DNA of 64,000 nucleotides, taken from Brevibacterium daeguense (lineage in GTDB: Bacteria; Actinomycetota; Actinomycetes; Actinomycetales; Brevibacteriaceae). Made by a program: the position numbers and the translations under genes. Below are positions 35,551 to 44,353 of this stretch, piece after piece; within the stretch, counting starts at the first letter, position 1, and each line of letters opens with the position of its first letter. The DNA lies in assembly GCF_021729135.1 (NCBI RefSeq), contig NZ_JAJTWW010000001.1:620001-684000 (forward strand). The letters are read 5' to 3'. The notes below the pieces were generated by a model that was given only the letters and a program-made list of their open reading frames with translations, did not search any database and was not told the DNA's origin.

Positions 35551-36524
35551 TGTCGCAACAGCACCGTCCGGGGAACAACTCCGGAGAGCCGCAGGCCCCC
35601 TGGTACGGCGGCGAGGAGTCCGCGCAGGCCCCGAAGACCTTCCCCTTCGCCTCGCTGGAGCCTGACGATGGCCCCCAGGACGCCCAGGCCGGAACGCAGG
35701 GGCAGCCCTACGGCTCCCAGGGCCAGCCGTACGGGTCTCAGGGCCAGCCGTACGCTTCGCCGAACCAGCCCGCCAGCTTCCAGGGCCAGGGGCAGGGGCA
35801 GCCGTACGAGCAGCAGGCGCAGCCCTACGGCCGACCGGCACCGGAGCCCCAGCACGGGCAGCAGGGATACCCGCAGACCCAGGTCAACAATCAGCAGACT
35901 CAGTCCTACAAACAGCAGTCCGATCCGTATTACGGCCAGCCGCAGCACGGTTCCCAGGGGCAGAGCTACGGCCAGGCACCGTCTCATCCGGATCAGCAGC
36001 AGCCCGAGTCCGGCGGCTGGCATCAGCAGCCCGGACAGCCGCACTCCGGCCAGCCGCAGCCCGGTTCACAGGAGCAGTCCTACGGGGTCGATCGCGGAGC
36101 TCCGCGGCATGCTCGGCCGGCGGACGGCCGGACCGCCCAGGGCCAGCAGCCGTTCCACGGAGTCCTCGATCCGCACACCGGCGAGATCCACCCGGTTCCC
36201 GACCTCGAGAACCTGCAGGAGACCGACGCCCTGCTGATCGTGGTGTCCGGTCCGGATGCCGGGGCCCAGATCCTGTTGGACACGGACGTGGTCACTGTGG
36301 GACGCAGCCCGAATGCCGACATCTTCCTTGACGACGTCACTGTCTCCCGCAAGCACGCAGAATTCGTGCGGACTCCCTCGGGCTTCACCCTGCGGGACAC
36401 GGGCTCGCTCAACGGCACGTACGTCGGGCGTCAGCTCATCGACTCGATCGAGCTGCAGAACGGCGCCGACGTGCAGATCGGCAAGTTCAGGATGATCTTC
36501 CAACAGCGTCCGCGTTCAAGCTGA
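35550..36524 (+). CDS. FHA-domain protein, positional homologue of GarA/OdhI
   Basis: 324 aa. Residues ~1-210 are Gln/Gly/Pro/Tyr/Ser-rich low complexity with three perfect heptapeptide repeats QGQPYGS. Residues ~225-324 form an FHA domain with VGRSPNADIFLDDVTVSRKHAEF and GSLNGTYVGR, very close to GarA/OdhI, which regulate 2-oxoglutarate metabolism. The Thr-Thr phosphosite (ETT motif) that switches GarA and OdhI is not present; the only similar spot is LQETDALL just before the domain. So either phosphoregulation is lost or it uses other sites. Follows gcvH as garA does in mycobacteria. Confidence 0.88.
   Translation: MSQQHRPGNNSGEPQAPWYGGEESAQAPKTFPFASLEPDDGPQDAQAGTQGQPYGSQGQPYGSQGQPYASPNQPASFQGQGQGQPYEQQAQPYGRPAPEPQHGQQGYPQTQVNNQQTQSYKQQSDPYYGQPQHGSQGQSYGQAPSHPDQQQPESGGWHQQPGQPHSGQPQPGSQEQSYGVDRGAPRHARPADGRTAQGQQPFHGVLDPHTGEIHPVPDLENLQETDALLIVVSGPDAGAQILLDTDVVTVGRSPNADIFLDDVTVSRKHAEFVRTPSGFTLRDTGSLNGTYVGRQLIDSIELQNGADVQIGKFRMIFQQRPRSS
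35697..35759 (+). repeat. Three in-frame 21-bp tandem repeats (QGQPYGS) in the FHA gene
   Basis: Units 35697-35717, 35718-35738 and 35739-35759 encode QGQPYGS, QGQPYGS and QGQPYAS. Degenerate copies continue downstream (GQGQPYEQQAQPYG). Expected to vary in copy number between strains. Confidence 0.85.
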
Positions 36525-36538
36525 GGCCGCGGAACTCT

Positions 36539-37015
36539 ATGGCACGAATCGAAGTCGAGGTCGTCGGAGTCCGGATCGAGCTGCCTGCGAACCAGCCCAT
36601 CCTGCTGCTCAAGGCGGTCAACCTGCCCCAGTACCTGCCGATCTGGATCGGTGCGGCCGAGGCGAACGCGATCGGCATCGCCCAGCGGGGCCTGACACCG
36701 CCGCGGCCGCTGAGCCACCACCTCATGGTCGACATCGTCGAGGCGTATGGCGACTCCCTGTCGGAAGTCTTCATCTCCGGCCGAGAGCACCACACCTTCC
36801 TGGCAGAGCTCCACACCGAGGGTGGTAAGGTGATCTCCGCCCGTCCGTCGGACGCGGTGGCGATGTCGCTCATCGCCGAATGCCCGATCTACGCCGACGA
36901 AGACCTCATCACCGAGAGCGGAATCGAGGCGCCGGCACCGGACGAGGAAGAAGTCGCGCAGTTCCGCGAGTTCCTCGATCACGTGTCGCCGGAGGACTTC
37001 GAAGGGCGCTCCTGA
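36539..37015 (+). CDS. DUF151 (bifunctional nuclease) family protein
   Basis: 158-aa protein with the DUF151 core (LLLKAVNLPQYLPIWIGAAEANAI, PPRPLSHHLMVDIVEAYG, ARPSDAVAMSLIAECPIYADE). Plant homologues have DNase/RNase activity; the bacterial role is not established. It corresponds to Rv1829, but the MerR regulators that flank it in mycobacteria (Rv1828, Rv1830) are absent. ATG 36539 has no strong ribosome-binding site, 14 nt after the FHA stop. Confidence 0.9.
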   Translation: MARIEVEVVGVRIELPANQPILLLKAVNLPQYLPIWIGAAEANAIGIAQRGLTPPRPLSHHLMVDIVEAYGDSLSEVFISGREHHTFLAELHTEGGKVISARPSDAVAMSLIAECPIYADEDLITESGIEAPAPDEEEVAQFREFLDHVSPEDFEGRS

Positions 37016-37071
37016 GGTCCTGGCGAATCCCATCTTCCAATCATTTCAATCGCAAAACCAGGTGAGAATTC

Positions 37072-38478
37072 GTGAGTCTGAATATCAGTCGTGTGTACGA
37101 AGCAGCGGGGCACGCAGAGGCCAGCGCCGAGACCGTGGAAGGTCTCGACGCGTGGCGCGGGATGAATCCTCAGCAGCAGCCGACCTACACCGACCCGGCG
37201 GAGCTCGCGGAGGTCCTGGAGCGGCTGCGGTCCGTGCCGCCGCTGATCTTCGCCGGTGAGGCGGACCAGCTCAAGGACCGCATCGCCGCGGCCTCCCGGG
37301 GCGACGCCTTCGTGCTGGCAGGGGGTGACTGCGCGGAGTCGTTCGCGGACGCCACAGCCGACAAGATCCGCAGACGAGTGCAGACCGTGCTGCAGATGGC
37401 AGCTGTTCTCACCTACGGTGCATCCGTGCCGGTGGTCAAGATCGGTCGGATGGCCGGCCAATTCGCGAAGCCCCGGTCATCGGATATCGAGACCCGCGAC
37501 GGCGTCACGCTGCCGTCCTACCGCGGGGACATCGTCAACGACCATGAGTTCACCGCGGAGGCTCGGCGCCACGATCCGCACCGGCTCCTGTACGCGTACC
37601 AGGTGTCATCCTCGACGCTGAACCTCATCCGCGCGTTCACCACCGGCGGCTTTGCCGATCTCCGCCTGGTCCACGAATGGAACCGCGGCTTTCTTGCTTC
37701 GAACCCCAACTACCATCGCTACGAGCAGCTGGCGCGCGAGATCGACCGCGCACTCAAGTTCATGGATGCCTGCGGCGCCGACTTCGATGCCATTCGGTCG
37801 GTGGAGTTCTTCTCGGCGCACGAGGCGCTGCTGCTCGAGTACGAGCGGGCTCTGACCCGCATCGACTCCCGCACAGGCGATCCGTACGACGTGTCGGGGC
37901 ACTTCCTGTGGATCGGCGAGCGGACTCGGCAGCTCGACTCGGCCCACGTGGATTTCCTGTCGCGCGTGAAGAACCCGATCGGAGTCAAACTCGGGCCCAC
38001 CGCCACAGCGGCGGAGGCCCTGGCCCTTGCCGACAGGCTGGACCCCGAAGGCGAACCGGGCCGGCTCACCTTCATCACCCGCATGGGTGCCGGAGTGATC
38101 CGCGAACGCCTGCCCGTCCTGCTCGCCGAGATCGGCGATCGGCTGCCGCAGGTCACGTGGGTCTGCGACCCCATGCACGGCAACACCATCACCTCGAACA
38201 CGGGCTACAAGACCCGGCGGTTCGAAGATGTGATGGGGGAGGTCGCCGGATTCTTCGACGCGCACCACGACGCGGGCACGATCCCGGGCGGCCTGCACAT
38301 CGAGCTCACCGGCGACGACGTCACCGAGATCCTCGGAGGCGCCTCGGAGATCGACGAGGAGGGCCTGCGGCGGCGCTACGAGACGCTGGTCGACCCGCGC
38401 CTCAACCACGACCAGTCCCTCGAGATGGCATTCCAGGTCGCAGAGCATCTGGCGGAGCACCAGAGGACTCACGGCTGA
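37072..38478 (+). CDS. aroG: Class II 3-deoxy-D-arabino-heptulosonate-7-phosphate synthase
   Basis: First step of the shikimate pathway, condensing PEP with erythrose 4-phosphate. The 468-aa sequence is the plant/actinobacterial class II type: LAGGDCAESFAD, VVKIGRMAGQFAKPRS, LVHEWNRGF, ISFFSAHE-like VEFFSAHEALLLEYE, GVKLGPTAT, WVCDPMHGNT and GGLHIELTGDDVTE. The N-terminal extension seen in M. tuberculosis AroG, used for Trp/Phe inhibition, is partly present. GTG 37072 follows AGGTGAG in an unusually AT-rich 56-bp spacer. In mycobacteria aroG is also close to pknL. Confidence 0.96.
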   Translation: MSLNISRVYEAAGHAEASAETVEGLDAWRGMNPQQQPTYTDPAELAEVLERLRSVPPLIFAGEADQLKDRIAAASRGDAFVLAGGDCAESFADATADKIRRRVQTVLQMAAVLTYGASVPVVKIGRMAGQFAKPRSSDIETRDGVTLPSYRGDIVNDHEFTAEARRHDPHRLLYAYQVSSSTLNLIRAFTTGGFADLRLVHEWNRGFLASNPNYHRYEQLAREIDRALKFMDACGADFDAIRSVEFFSAHEALLLEYERALTRIDSRTGDPYDVSGHFLWIGERTRQLDSAHVDFLSRVKNPIGVKLGPTATAAEALALADRLDPEGEPGRLTFITRMGAGVIRERLPVLLAEIGDRLPQVTWVCDPMHGNTITSNTGYKTRRFEDVMGEVAGFFDAHHDAGTIPGGLHIELTGDDVTEILGGASEIDEEGLRRRYETLVDPRLNHDQSLEMAFQVAEHLAEHQRTHG

Positions 38479-38480
38479 AC

Positions 38481-39518
38481 ATGATCGATCTGCGCTCGGA
38501 TACGGTGACCAGGCCGTCGCTCGGGATGCGAAGGGCGATGGCGGAGGCAGAGGTCGGCGACGACGTCTACCGCGAGGACCCCACCGTCAACTCCCTGGAG
38601 GAGAGGACAGCGGAGCTGCTCGGTCACGAAGCGGGACTGTTCTGTCCGAGCGGATCGATGACCAATATGCTGGGCATCGCAGCTCAGGTTCCGCGCGGGT
38701 GGGAGGTGCTCGCGGAGTCGCAGGCGCACATCCTGCGCGCGGAGTGCGGCGGGCACGCAGCCCTGGCCGGAGTCACCTCGCGCACGTGGGTTTCGGCTGA
38801 TGGCACCTTCGACGCTTCGCAGGCGCTGTCGCTGGTCAGCCGTCCGCGCGGCTACAACCAGGTGGGGACGGCAGTCGTGTCGGTGGAGAACACCCACAAC
38901 TTCGGCGGCGGCAGGATCGCCGACTTCGAGCAGCTGAGCATCCTGCGCAGCCGGACTCGCGAGCTCGGAGTGCGGGTTCACGTCGACGGTGCCAGGCTGC
39001 CCAACGCGTCCGCGGCGACCGGCATCAGCCTGTGCGAGTACGGCCGGCTGGCGGATTCAGTGTCGCTGTGCTTGTCGAAGGGGCTCGGCGCCCCTGTCGG
39101 CAGCGTCCTCGTCGGCTCCACGGACCTCGTCGAAGAGGCTCGCAGCCTGCGCAAGCGCTACGGCGGCGGTATGCGTCAAGCCGGAATCCTCGCCGCGGCC
39201 GGCCTGTGGGCGCTCGGCCACAACGTGGGTCGGGTCGCCGAGGACAATGCCGGCGCTTCCGCGATCGCTCACAGGATCGCCGAGGTCGATCCGACCGTCG
39301 TGGATCCGCAGACCGTGGAGACGAACATCGTGTTCCTCGACCTGAGCTCGACCGGGCTCGACGCCGAGGCGTTCGCCGCGTCCGCTGAGGCCGCGGGCGT
39401 GCGCGTGTCGGTCATGGGGGAGACATCGGTGCGCATCGTCACCCACCTCGATATCAGCGCCGACGACGTGCGGAGAGCCGGCGAAGTGCTTGCCCGGTGT
39501 GTGAGCGAGAACGCCTGA
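38481..39518 (+). CDS. Low-specificity L-threonine aldolase
   Basis: PLP enzyme cleaving L-threonine or L-allo-threonine to glycine and acetaldehyde. 345 aa with MIDLRSDTVTRPSLGMRRAM, VGDDVYREDPTVNSLE, ENTHNFGGG, VHVDGARLPNASAA (PLP-ring Asp) and LSKGLGAPVGS with Schiff-base Lys200. It begins 2 nt after the aroG stop and is probably co-transcribed with it. Convergent with the kinase gene. Confidence 0.94.
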   Translation: MIDLRSDTVTRPSLGMRRAMAEAEVGDDVYREDPTVNSLEERTAELLGHEAGLFCPSGSMTNMLGIAAQVPRGWEVLAESQAHILRAECGGHAALAGVTSRTWVSADGTFDASQALSLVSRPRGYNQVGTAVVSVENTHNFGGGRIADFEQLSILRSRTRELGVRVHVDGARLPNASAATGISLCEYGRLADSVSLCLSKGLGAPVGSVLVGSTDLVEEARSLRKRYGGGMRQAGILAAAGLWALGHNVGRVAEDNAGASAIAHRIAEVDPTVVDPQTVETNIVFLDLSSTGLDAEAFAASAEAAGVRVSVMGETSVRIVTHLDISADDVRRAGEVLARCVSENA

Positions 39519-39629
39519 GGCGATCTTCCCGACTGAGAGGCGCGCTCCTCCCGACTGAGGAGATCGACCTTCTCGTTCCGCTGGAGGTTCGTCCCTGTCC
39601 CGGTCAGGAACTCAGCCCCGGTCTGGAAC

Positions 39630-41684
39630 TCAGCTCTCGTCCTTCGCCTGCGCGTCGTCGGGCTTGTCCTCGTCCTTCTTGTCGTCTGCCTTCGCGTCCT
39701 TCTTGTCGTCGGCCTGCGCCGGCTCCTTGCCCTTCGAGACCTTGAGGATGACGAGCTCCCCGGGGCTGGTCTCAGCCTTGCCGCGCGGATACTGCGAGAC
39801 GACTCGCCCCTTCTCGACCGAATCGTCGAATACCTCTTCCTTCGCGACCAGGAAGCCCAGGCGGGTGAGCTTGCCGAACGCAGTGTCGTACTCCAGCCCG
39901 GTCACGATCGGCACAGTCACCGGTGCGACGCCCTTGGAGACCACGATGTCGACGGCAGTTCCCTTGGTGACCTGATCTCCGGGCCCCACCGACTGCGAGA
40001 TCACCACACCGTCAGCGACCGACCCGGAGTGCTCTCGGGAGACGCTGCCCACGGTCAGCCCTGCTGCTTCGATCGCGTCGCGCGCCTCGTCCTCGCTGCC
40101 CCCTGTCACGTCCGGCGTGCCGAACAGCTCCTCGCCCTTGGAAACCAGGATCGTGACCACCGCATCGGGCGCCAGCTCGGTCCCCGGGCCCGGTTCGGTC
40201 CCCACGACCCGTCCGGCGGGCACTGAGGTGTTGAAAACTTCCTTGGTGCGGATATCGAAGCCGGCGTCGGCGATGGTGCGGGAGACGTCCTGCTGGTCCT
40301 TGCCGACGGTCGACCCCGGAACCTCCGCCACGGGGTCGGTGCCGACGGCGAACCCCCAGCCGACAAGACCGAGCGCGACTGCGGCGCTCACGACACCGGT
40401 CAGCCGCTTGCGCTTCCGATGAGGGTGGGCGGCCGTCGCCCCGGACGAGAGGTGCCGGGTGCCGCTGCCACGGGAGGACCTGGGCGGCGCCCCGGCAGAA
40501 TTCGCAGCGAGCGTCTCCTCGTCGCGGGATTCGCGAGACTCGGAGGCCTCACCCGCGGTGCGGCGTGCGGAGTCATCCCGGCCGAGAGCGGCCTCGTCAT
40601 CGTCGGCCGGTTCGGAGTCGGCGGACGCGGCGCCGGCCGAACCGGCCCCTGCATTTCCGGAGGAGTCGCTGCGAGCGCCCGATCCAGCACCCCGAGCACC
40701 TCTCAGATACGGGATCTCATCGGTGCGGGCCTCGGGTTCCTTGGGCTCCAGTCGCTCCGGATCCTCGTCGACGACGATCGTGGCGGTGAGCACTGCCTGG
40801 CCCGTGGCGGGCACCTCCTGGTCGGAACCCCAATCGAGTTCGTCGTCGGTGAGGGAGGTGCGCGCCTCGGCCAGCGCTGTCCTGAGGGCGGTGGCAGACT
40901 CCGGCCGGTCATCGGGATTGCGGGAGGTCGTCCACAGCACGATCGCGTCGAGGAGGGGGCTGATCCCCGATGCCGCCTCCGACGGCGCCGGCACCGTATC
41001 GTGAACGTGACGGTAGGCCACCTGAATGGGCACCTCATCCGTGTAGGGCTGGCTGCCTGTCAGCATCTCGTAGAACATGATGCCGAGGGTGTAGAGATCG
41101 GTGCGGGAGTCGGCGCCGGTGCGCGTCACGAGCTCGGGAGCGACGTATCCGACGGTGCCGATGAGTGTCTTGGTGGTCGTCGCGTTGGTGACGGAGCGCG
41201 CCAATCCGAAATCCGCGAGCTTGATCTGGCCGTCGGTGCCGAGGAGGACATTGTCGGGCTTGAGGTCGCGATGGATGATTCCGACAGCGTGGACCGCCTC
41301 GAGCGCGGACAGCACGGCGTCCATGACGACGATCGCCTGCCGCGGGGTCAGCCGACCGCGGTGTCTGAGCTCCCTGCGCAGCGTGACGGATTCCAGATAC
41401 TCCATGACGAGGTACACGACGTCGCCGTCGCGGCCCTGGTCGTGGACGGCCACCAGGTTCGGGTGGCTGAGCCTGGCCGCGTTGATGGCCTCGCGGCGGA
41501 AGCGCTCGACGAAGGACTCGTCAGCGGTGAGGTGCGCGTGCATCACCTTGATCGCGACCTCGCGATCCAACCGCAGGTCGGTGCCGCGATAGACCATCGC
41601 CATCCCGCCTCGGGCGACCACGGAATCCACTCGGTAGCGATGGTCGAGGACGACGCCGAGCAACGGGTCCTTGAGAGTCATCAT
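39630..41684 (-). CDS. pknL: PASTA-domain Ser/Thr protein kinase (PknL/PknB type)
   Basis: 684-aa receptor kinase. The N-terminal kinase domain has VARGGMAMVYRG, AIKVMHA, HRDLKPDN, DFGLARS and activation loop TNATTTKTLIGTVGYVAPE. A long polar linker leads to one membrane helix (VVSAAVALGLVGWGFAV) and three extracellular PASTA repeats, then an Asp/Lys-rich tail (KKDAKADDKKDEDKPDD). PASTA domains bind muropeptides or lipid II. The name rests on synteny with Rv2176 (Rv2175c-like and polyprenyl synthase neighbours), although M. tuberculosis PknL lacks PASTA. ATG 41684 overlaps the stop of the transglycosylase gene (ATGA). Confidence 0.93.
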   Translation of the reverse strand: MMTLKDPLLGVVLDHRYRVDSVVARGGMAMVYRGTDLRLDREVAIKVMHAHLTADESFVERFRREAINAARLSHPNLVAVHDQGRDGDVVYLVMEYLESVTLRRELRHRGRLTPRQAIVVMDAVLSALEAVHAVGIIHRDLKPDNVLLGTDGQIKLADFGLARSVTNATTTKTLIGTVGYVAPELVTRTGADSRTDLYTLGIMFYEMLTGSQPYTDEVPIQVAYRHVHDTVPAPSEAASGISPLLDAIVLWTTSRNPDDRPESATALRTALAEARTSLTDDELDWGSDQEVPATGQAVLTATIVVDEDPERLEPKEPEARTDEIPYLRGARGAGSGARSDSSGNAGAGSAGAASADSEPADDDEAALGRDDSARRTAGEASESRESRDEETLAANSAGAPPRSSRGSGTRHLSSGATAAHPHRKRKRLTGVVSAAVALGLVGWGFAVGTDPVAEVPGSTVGKDQQDVSRTIADAGFDIRTKEVFNTSVPAGRVVGTEPGPGTELAPDAVVTILVSKGEELFGTPDVTGGSEDEARDAIEAAGLTVGSVSREHSGSVADGVVISQSVGPGDQVTKGTAVDIVVSKGVAPVTVPIVTGLEYDTAFGKLTRLGFLVAKEEVFDDSVEKGRVVSQYPRGKAETSPGELVILKVSKGKEPAQADDKKDAKADDKKDEDKPDDAQAKDES

Positions 41685-42772
41685 GAGTTCTGCCCCTGTG
41701 CTCGGAAGCGTTCCTTGGTCACCTGGACGTTGCGCACGTAGCGCTGGGTGTCGGCGTAGAGCCCGTTCTCGCGCACCGAACCGAGTCCCTGGTAGTACCC
41801 TGCAAGCGCCTGCGACTCGGATTCGGCGTTGCGCTTGAGCCAGCGGAGGATCGCGACCCCGGCAACGATGTTGTCCTCTGTGTCGAGGAGATCCAGTTCG
41901 CGTCCCGTCAGGTTCTGCGCCCAGTCTCCCGAATCGGGGATCACCTGCATGACGCCGATGGCATTGGCCGGAGAGACGACGCGCTGATTGAATCCGGACT
42001 CCTGCTGGGCGACCGCCAGTGCGAGGCTGGGGTCGACACCCATCTGGCGGGCGGTGGCCCGCACCAGGTCCTTGACCTCGTCCTTGGACGGGGCGCTCCG
42101 CTCCAGCAGGATCTTCTTGTTGATGCGGGCGGCGCGGTGGACGTCCTCGGGGTATTCCCGGCCCTCGAAGCTCTTGGGCAGATAGGGCAGGTCCTCGTCC
42201 TCCGGAACGGGCGGACGACTGCTGGTGGCACCCGACCCGGAGAGGGCAAGCACCTCACCTTCGCGGATCACCGTCGAACTGCCCATCGCGTTGGCCTTCT
42301 GCAGGTCCGGAACGGTCGTTCCATGCGCCCGGGCGATCGAGGACAGGGTCTCTCCTGCTCGAACACGATGACCAGCTGGTGCCGTCGGCGCGCTCTGCTC
42401 CGGCAGGGACAGGATCTGTCCGGGCCTGATCGTCGCCCGACCGCGGAGGTTGTTGAGTTCGATGACGGCCGGGGCGGAGACCCCGTGCGCTGCTGCGATG
42501 GAGATCACGGTGTCGCCGGCCTTGACCCGGTAGGTGCGGCCGCCATGGGACACCGGGACGGCGTCCGTGGTCGTCCCCGAGGTGAAGCCGGGGCCATCGG
42601 CATGATCTCCCGGCAGCCGCTGCTGCCGGTCGTCGTCCGGGATGCTGCTGACATCCTCGCCCGCGGCTGATCCCGCAAGGAGCGCAGCGACCATCAGCGG
42701 AGCGGACGCGGCCGCGGCAGAGTACGCGCGGCGGGCCCGAGGCGACGTGGGACGCTTGGCTGTTTCACTCAT
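41681..42772 (-). CDS. LysM-domain lytic transglycosylase
   Basis: 363-aa exported muramidase-type protein. Basic N-terminus plus signal sequence (AYSAAAASAPLMVAALLAGSAA), two LysM domains (YRVKAGDTVISIAAAHGVS... and HRVRAGETLSSIARAHGTT...), and a C-terminal SLT/lysozyme-like domain with AVAQQESGFNQRVVSPANAIGVMQVIPDSG (catalytic Glu in QQESGF). It cleaves peptidoglycan strands in the wall. Co-translated with the PASTA kinase downstream, suggesting a wall-remodelling and sensing pair. Confidence 0.92.
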   Translation of the reverse strand: MSETAKRPTSPRARRAYSAAAASAPLMVAALLAGSAAGEDVSSIPDDDRQQRLPGDHADGPGFTSGTTTDAVPVSHGGRTYRVKAGDTVISIAAAHGVSAPAVIELNNLRGRATIRPGQILSLPEQSAPTAPAGHRVRAGETLSSIARAHGTTVPDLQKANAMGSSTVIREGEVLALSGSGATSSRPPVPEDEDLPYLPKSFEGREYPEDVHRAARINKKILLERSAPSKDEVKDLVRATARQMGVDPSLALAVAQQESGFNQRVVSPANAIGVMQVIPDSGDWAQNLTGRELDLLDTEDNIVAGVAILRWLKRNAESESQALAGYYQGLGSVRENGLYADTQRYVRNVQVTKERFRAQGQNS

Positions 42773-42880
42773 GCGATGACCTGCAGTTCGTAGGGGGAAG
42801 GCAATCTGCGGATTACGTCACAACCAGCCTATCGGGGAGTCTGCTCATCGCAGTCGAGCGTGCGCGTCCGGCGTGTCGGG

Positions 42881-42886
42881 TCTAAT
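42881..42886 (+). promoter_or_regulatory. -10 TCTAAT before the Rv2175c-like gene
   Basis: TCTAAT (5/6 to TATAAT) ends 8 nt before GTG 42895 with no Shine-Dalgarno sequence in between: the clearest leaderless configuration in this window. Confidence 0.45.
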
Positions 42887-42894
42887 CTGGTCAG

Positions 42895-43248
42895 GTGACC
42901 AATTCACTGAATCTCGTAGACGATTGGCTGACCCTGCCCGATATCGCTGATGCGACTGATGTCGGAATCTCCAAGGTCCGCCGCTGGGTCGAGGATCGCG
43001 CGATCGCCGGAATCAAGCACGGCAGTCCGAGCGTCTTCCAGGTGCCGGCCCTGTTCCTCAAGGAGGACGCTCCGGTGCCGCACCTCAGAGGGACCTTGGT
43101 GCTGCTCGCGGATGCAGGATTCGATGACGACGAGGCGATCGTCTGGCTCTTCACTCCCGACGACTCCCTGCCCGGCCGGCCGATCGACCTCCTGCGGGAG
43201 GGGAACAAGGGCGAGGTCCGGCGCCGCGCTCAGGCGCTCGCCTTCTGA
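42895..43248 (+). CDS. Rv2175c-like DNA-binding protein
   Basis: 117-aa winged-helix protein (WLTLPDIADATDVGISKVRRWVEDRAIAGIKHGSPSVFQVPALFL...) matching Rv2175c of M. tuberculosis, a DNA-binding substrate of PknL. The C-terminal half (LVLLADAGFDDDEAIVWLFTPDDSLPGRPIDLLREG) is the conserved family tail. It is divergent from the LysM and kinase genes and convergent, 16 bp apart, with the polyprenyl synthase, the same neighbourhood as in mycobacteria. The N-terminal Thr residue phosphorylated in Rv2175c may correspond to Thr2 here (inference). Confidence 0.9.
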   Translation: MTNSLNLVDDWLTLPDIADATDVGISKVRRWVEDRAIAGIKHGSPSVFQVPALFLKEDAPVPHLRGTLVLLADAGFDDDEAIVWLFTPDDSLPGRPIDLLREGNKGEVRRRAQALAF

Positions 43249-43264
43249 GGTTCGGGAACCGAGC

Positions 43265-44353
43265 TCACGCGGTCCGGCGGGTCAGCCGCATAGCGTAATC
43301 GGCGAGGACTGCTCGATCCGCCGAGGACAGACCGAATTCCGCCAGGCGGTCGAGCGCCGCGTGAGCCCTGGCCATCTCCACGTCGATCTCGGCTTCGAAC
43401 GCGGCCAGCGCGCCGGTTGAGCGCATGAGATCCTTCATCCGCTCGATCTCCGAATCCGACAGATCAGCCGCGCCCAGCCGGTCGGCGAACCAGGCGCAGG
43501 TTCGCTCGTCGAGCCGCGTCAGCGTATTTCCGACCAGGACCGTCTTCTTACCCTGCCGGAGGTCGTCGCCCGACGGCTTCCCGGTGATCGAGGGGTCCCC
43601 GAAGACCCCCAATTCGTCGTCCCGGAGCTGGAATGCGCGCCCCAGAGGAAGTCCGAACTCCGACAGCAGCGTGAAGAGTCCGGCGTCCGCTGCTCCCAGG
43701 GCCGCACCGAGCAGCAGCGGCTGCTCGACCGAGTACTTCGCTGATTTGTACGTCAGCACCTCGTGGGCACGATCGGCGATCTCAGCCGCGTCGACGGCGG
43801 CGGCCTGCAGCCGGATGTCGAGGAACTGGCCCACCATCACATCACGGCGGAAGTCGTCGTGCCGGCGCACCGCCTCGGGGTCGGCGATCCTGTCCAGTCC
43901 GGAGGCGGTGTAGATCTCCTCGCTCAACGATAGGCACAGATCACCCGCGATGATCCCGGCACCCACCCCGTACAGCTCGGGATCACCCTGCCATCCGCGC
44001 TCCCGGTGATCGGCGCGGTATGCGGCGTGGATGGCGGGCCGCCCGCGCCGGGTGTCGGAGTCGTCGATGATGTCGTCGTGGATGAGGGCCGCGGCATGGA
44101 GGAGCTCCACCGAGGTCGCCGCGCGGGCGATGCCGGGGTGCTTGCGGGCGTCTCCTCCTGCCAGTTCGAATCCCCACCAGGTGACGAGGGCTCGGATGCG
44201 CTTTCCGCGGGCGGTGAATCGTCGGATCGGCTCGATCAGCTCGGCGGCCGCCGGTGAGATCCCGCCGAGTCTGCCCGCGAGCCCTTCAAGATACTCGGCC
44301 AGCACGGTGTCGACCCGAGCGATCACGTCCTCGGGAGGGGTCAGAGCAGTCAC
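43265..44353 (-). CDS. Polyprenyl (geranylgeranyl-type) diphosphate synthase
   Basis: 362-aa trans-isoprenyl diphosphate synthase elongating allylic diphosphates with IPP. First Asp-rich motif DDIIDD at 93-98 followed by SDTRRG; second motif RDDELGVFGDPSITGKPSGDDLRQGKKT. The positional equivalent in mycobacteria is idsA2. Chain length cannot be fixed from sequence; the residues before the first motif (LLHAAALIH) lack bulky aromatics, suggesting C20 or longer. GTG 44353 overlaps the lipoprotein stop (GTGA). Confidence 0.92.
   Translation of the reverse strand: MTALTPPEDVIARVDTVLAEYLEGLAGRLGGISPAAAELIEPIRRFTARGKRIRALVTWWGFELAGGDARKHPGIARAATSVELLHAAALIHDDIIDDSDTRRGRPAIHAAYRADHRERGWQGDPELYGVGAGIIAGDLCLSLSEEIYTASGLDRIADPEAVRRHDDFRRDVMVGQFLDIRLQAAAVDAAEIADRAHEVLTYKSAKYSVEQPLLLGAALGAADAGLFTLLSEFGLPLGRAFQLRDDELGVFGDPSITGKPSGDDLRQGKKTVLVGNTLTRLDERTCAWFADRLGAADLSDSEIERMKDLMRSTGALAAFEAEIDVEMARAHAALDRLAEFGLSSADRAVLADYAMRLTRRTA

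Noticed and set aside
42773-42840. Possible c-di-AMP (ydaO-type) riboswitch before the LysM transglycosylase gene
   Set aside because: The leader is too short (about 60-100 nt) and I see none of the conserved helices.
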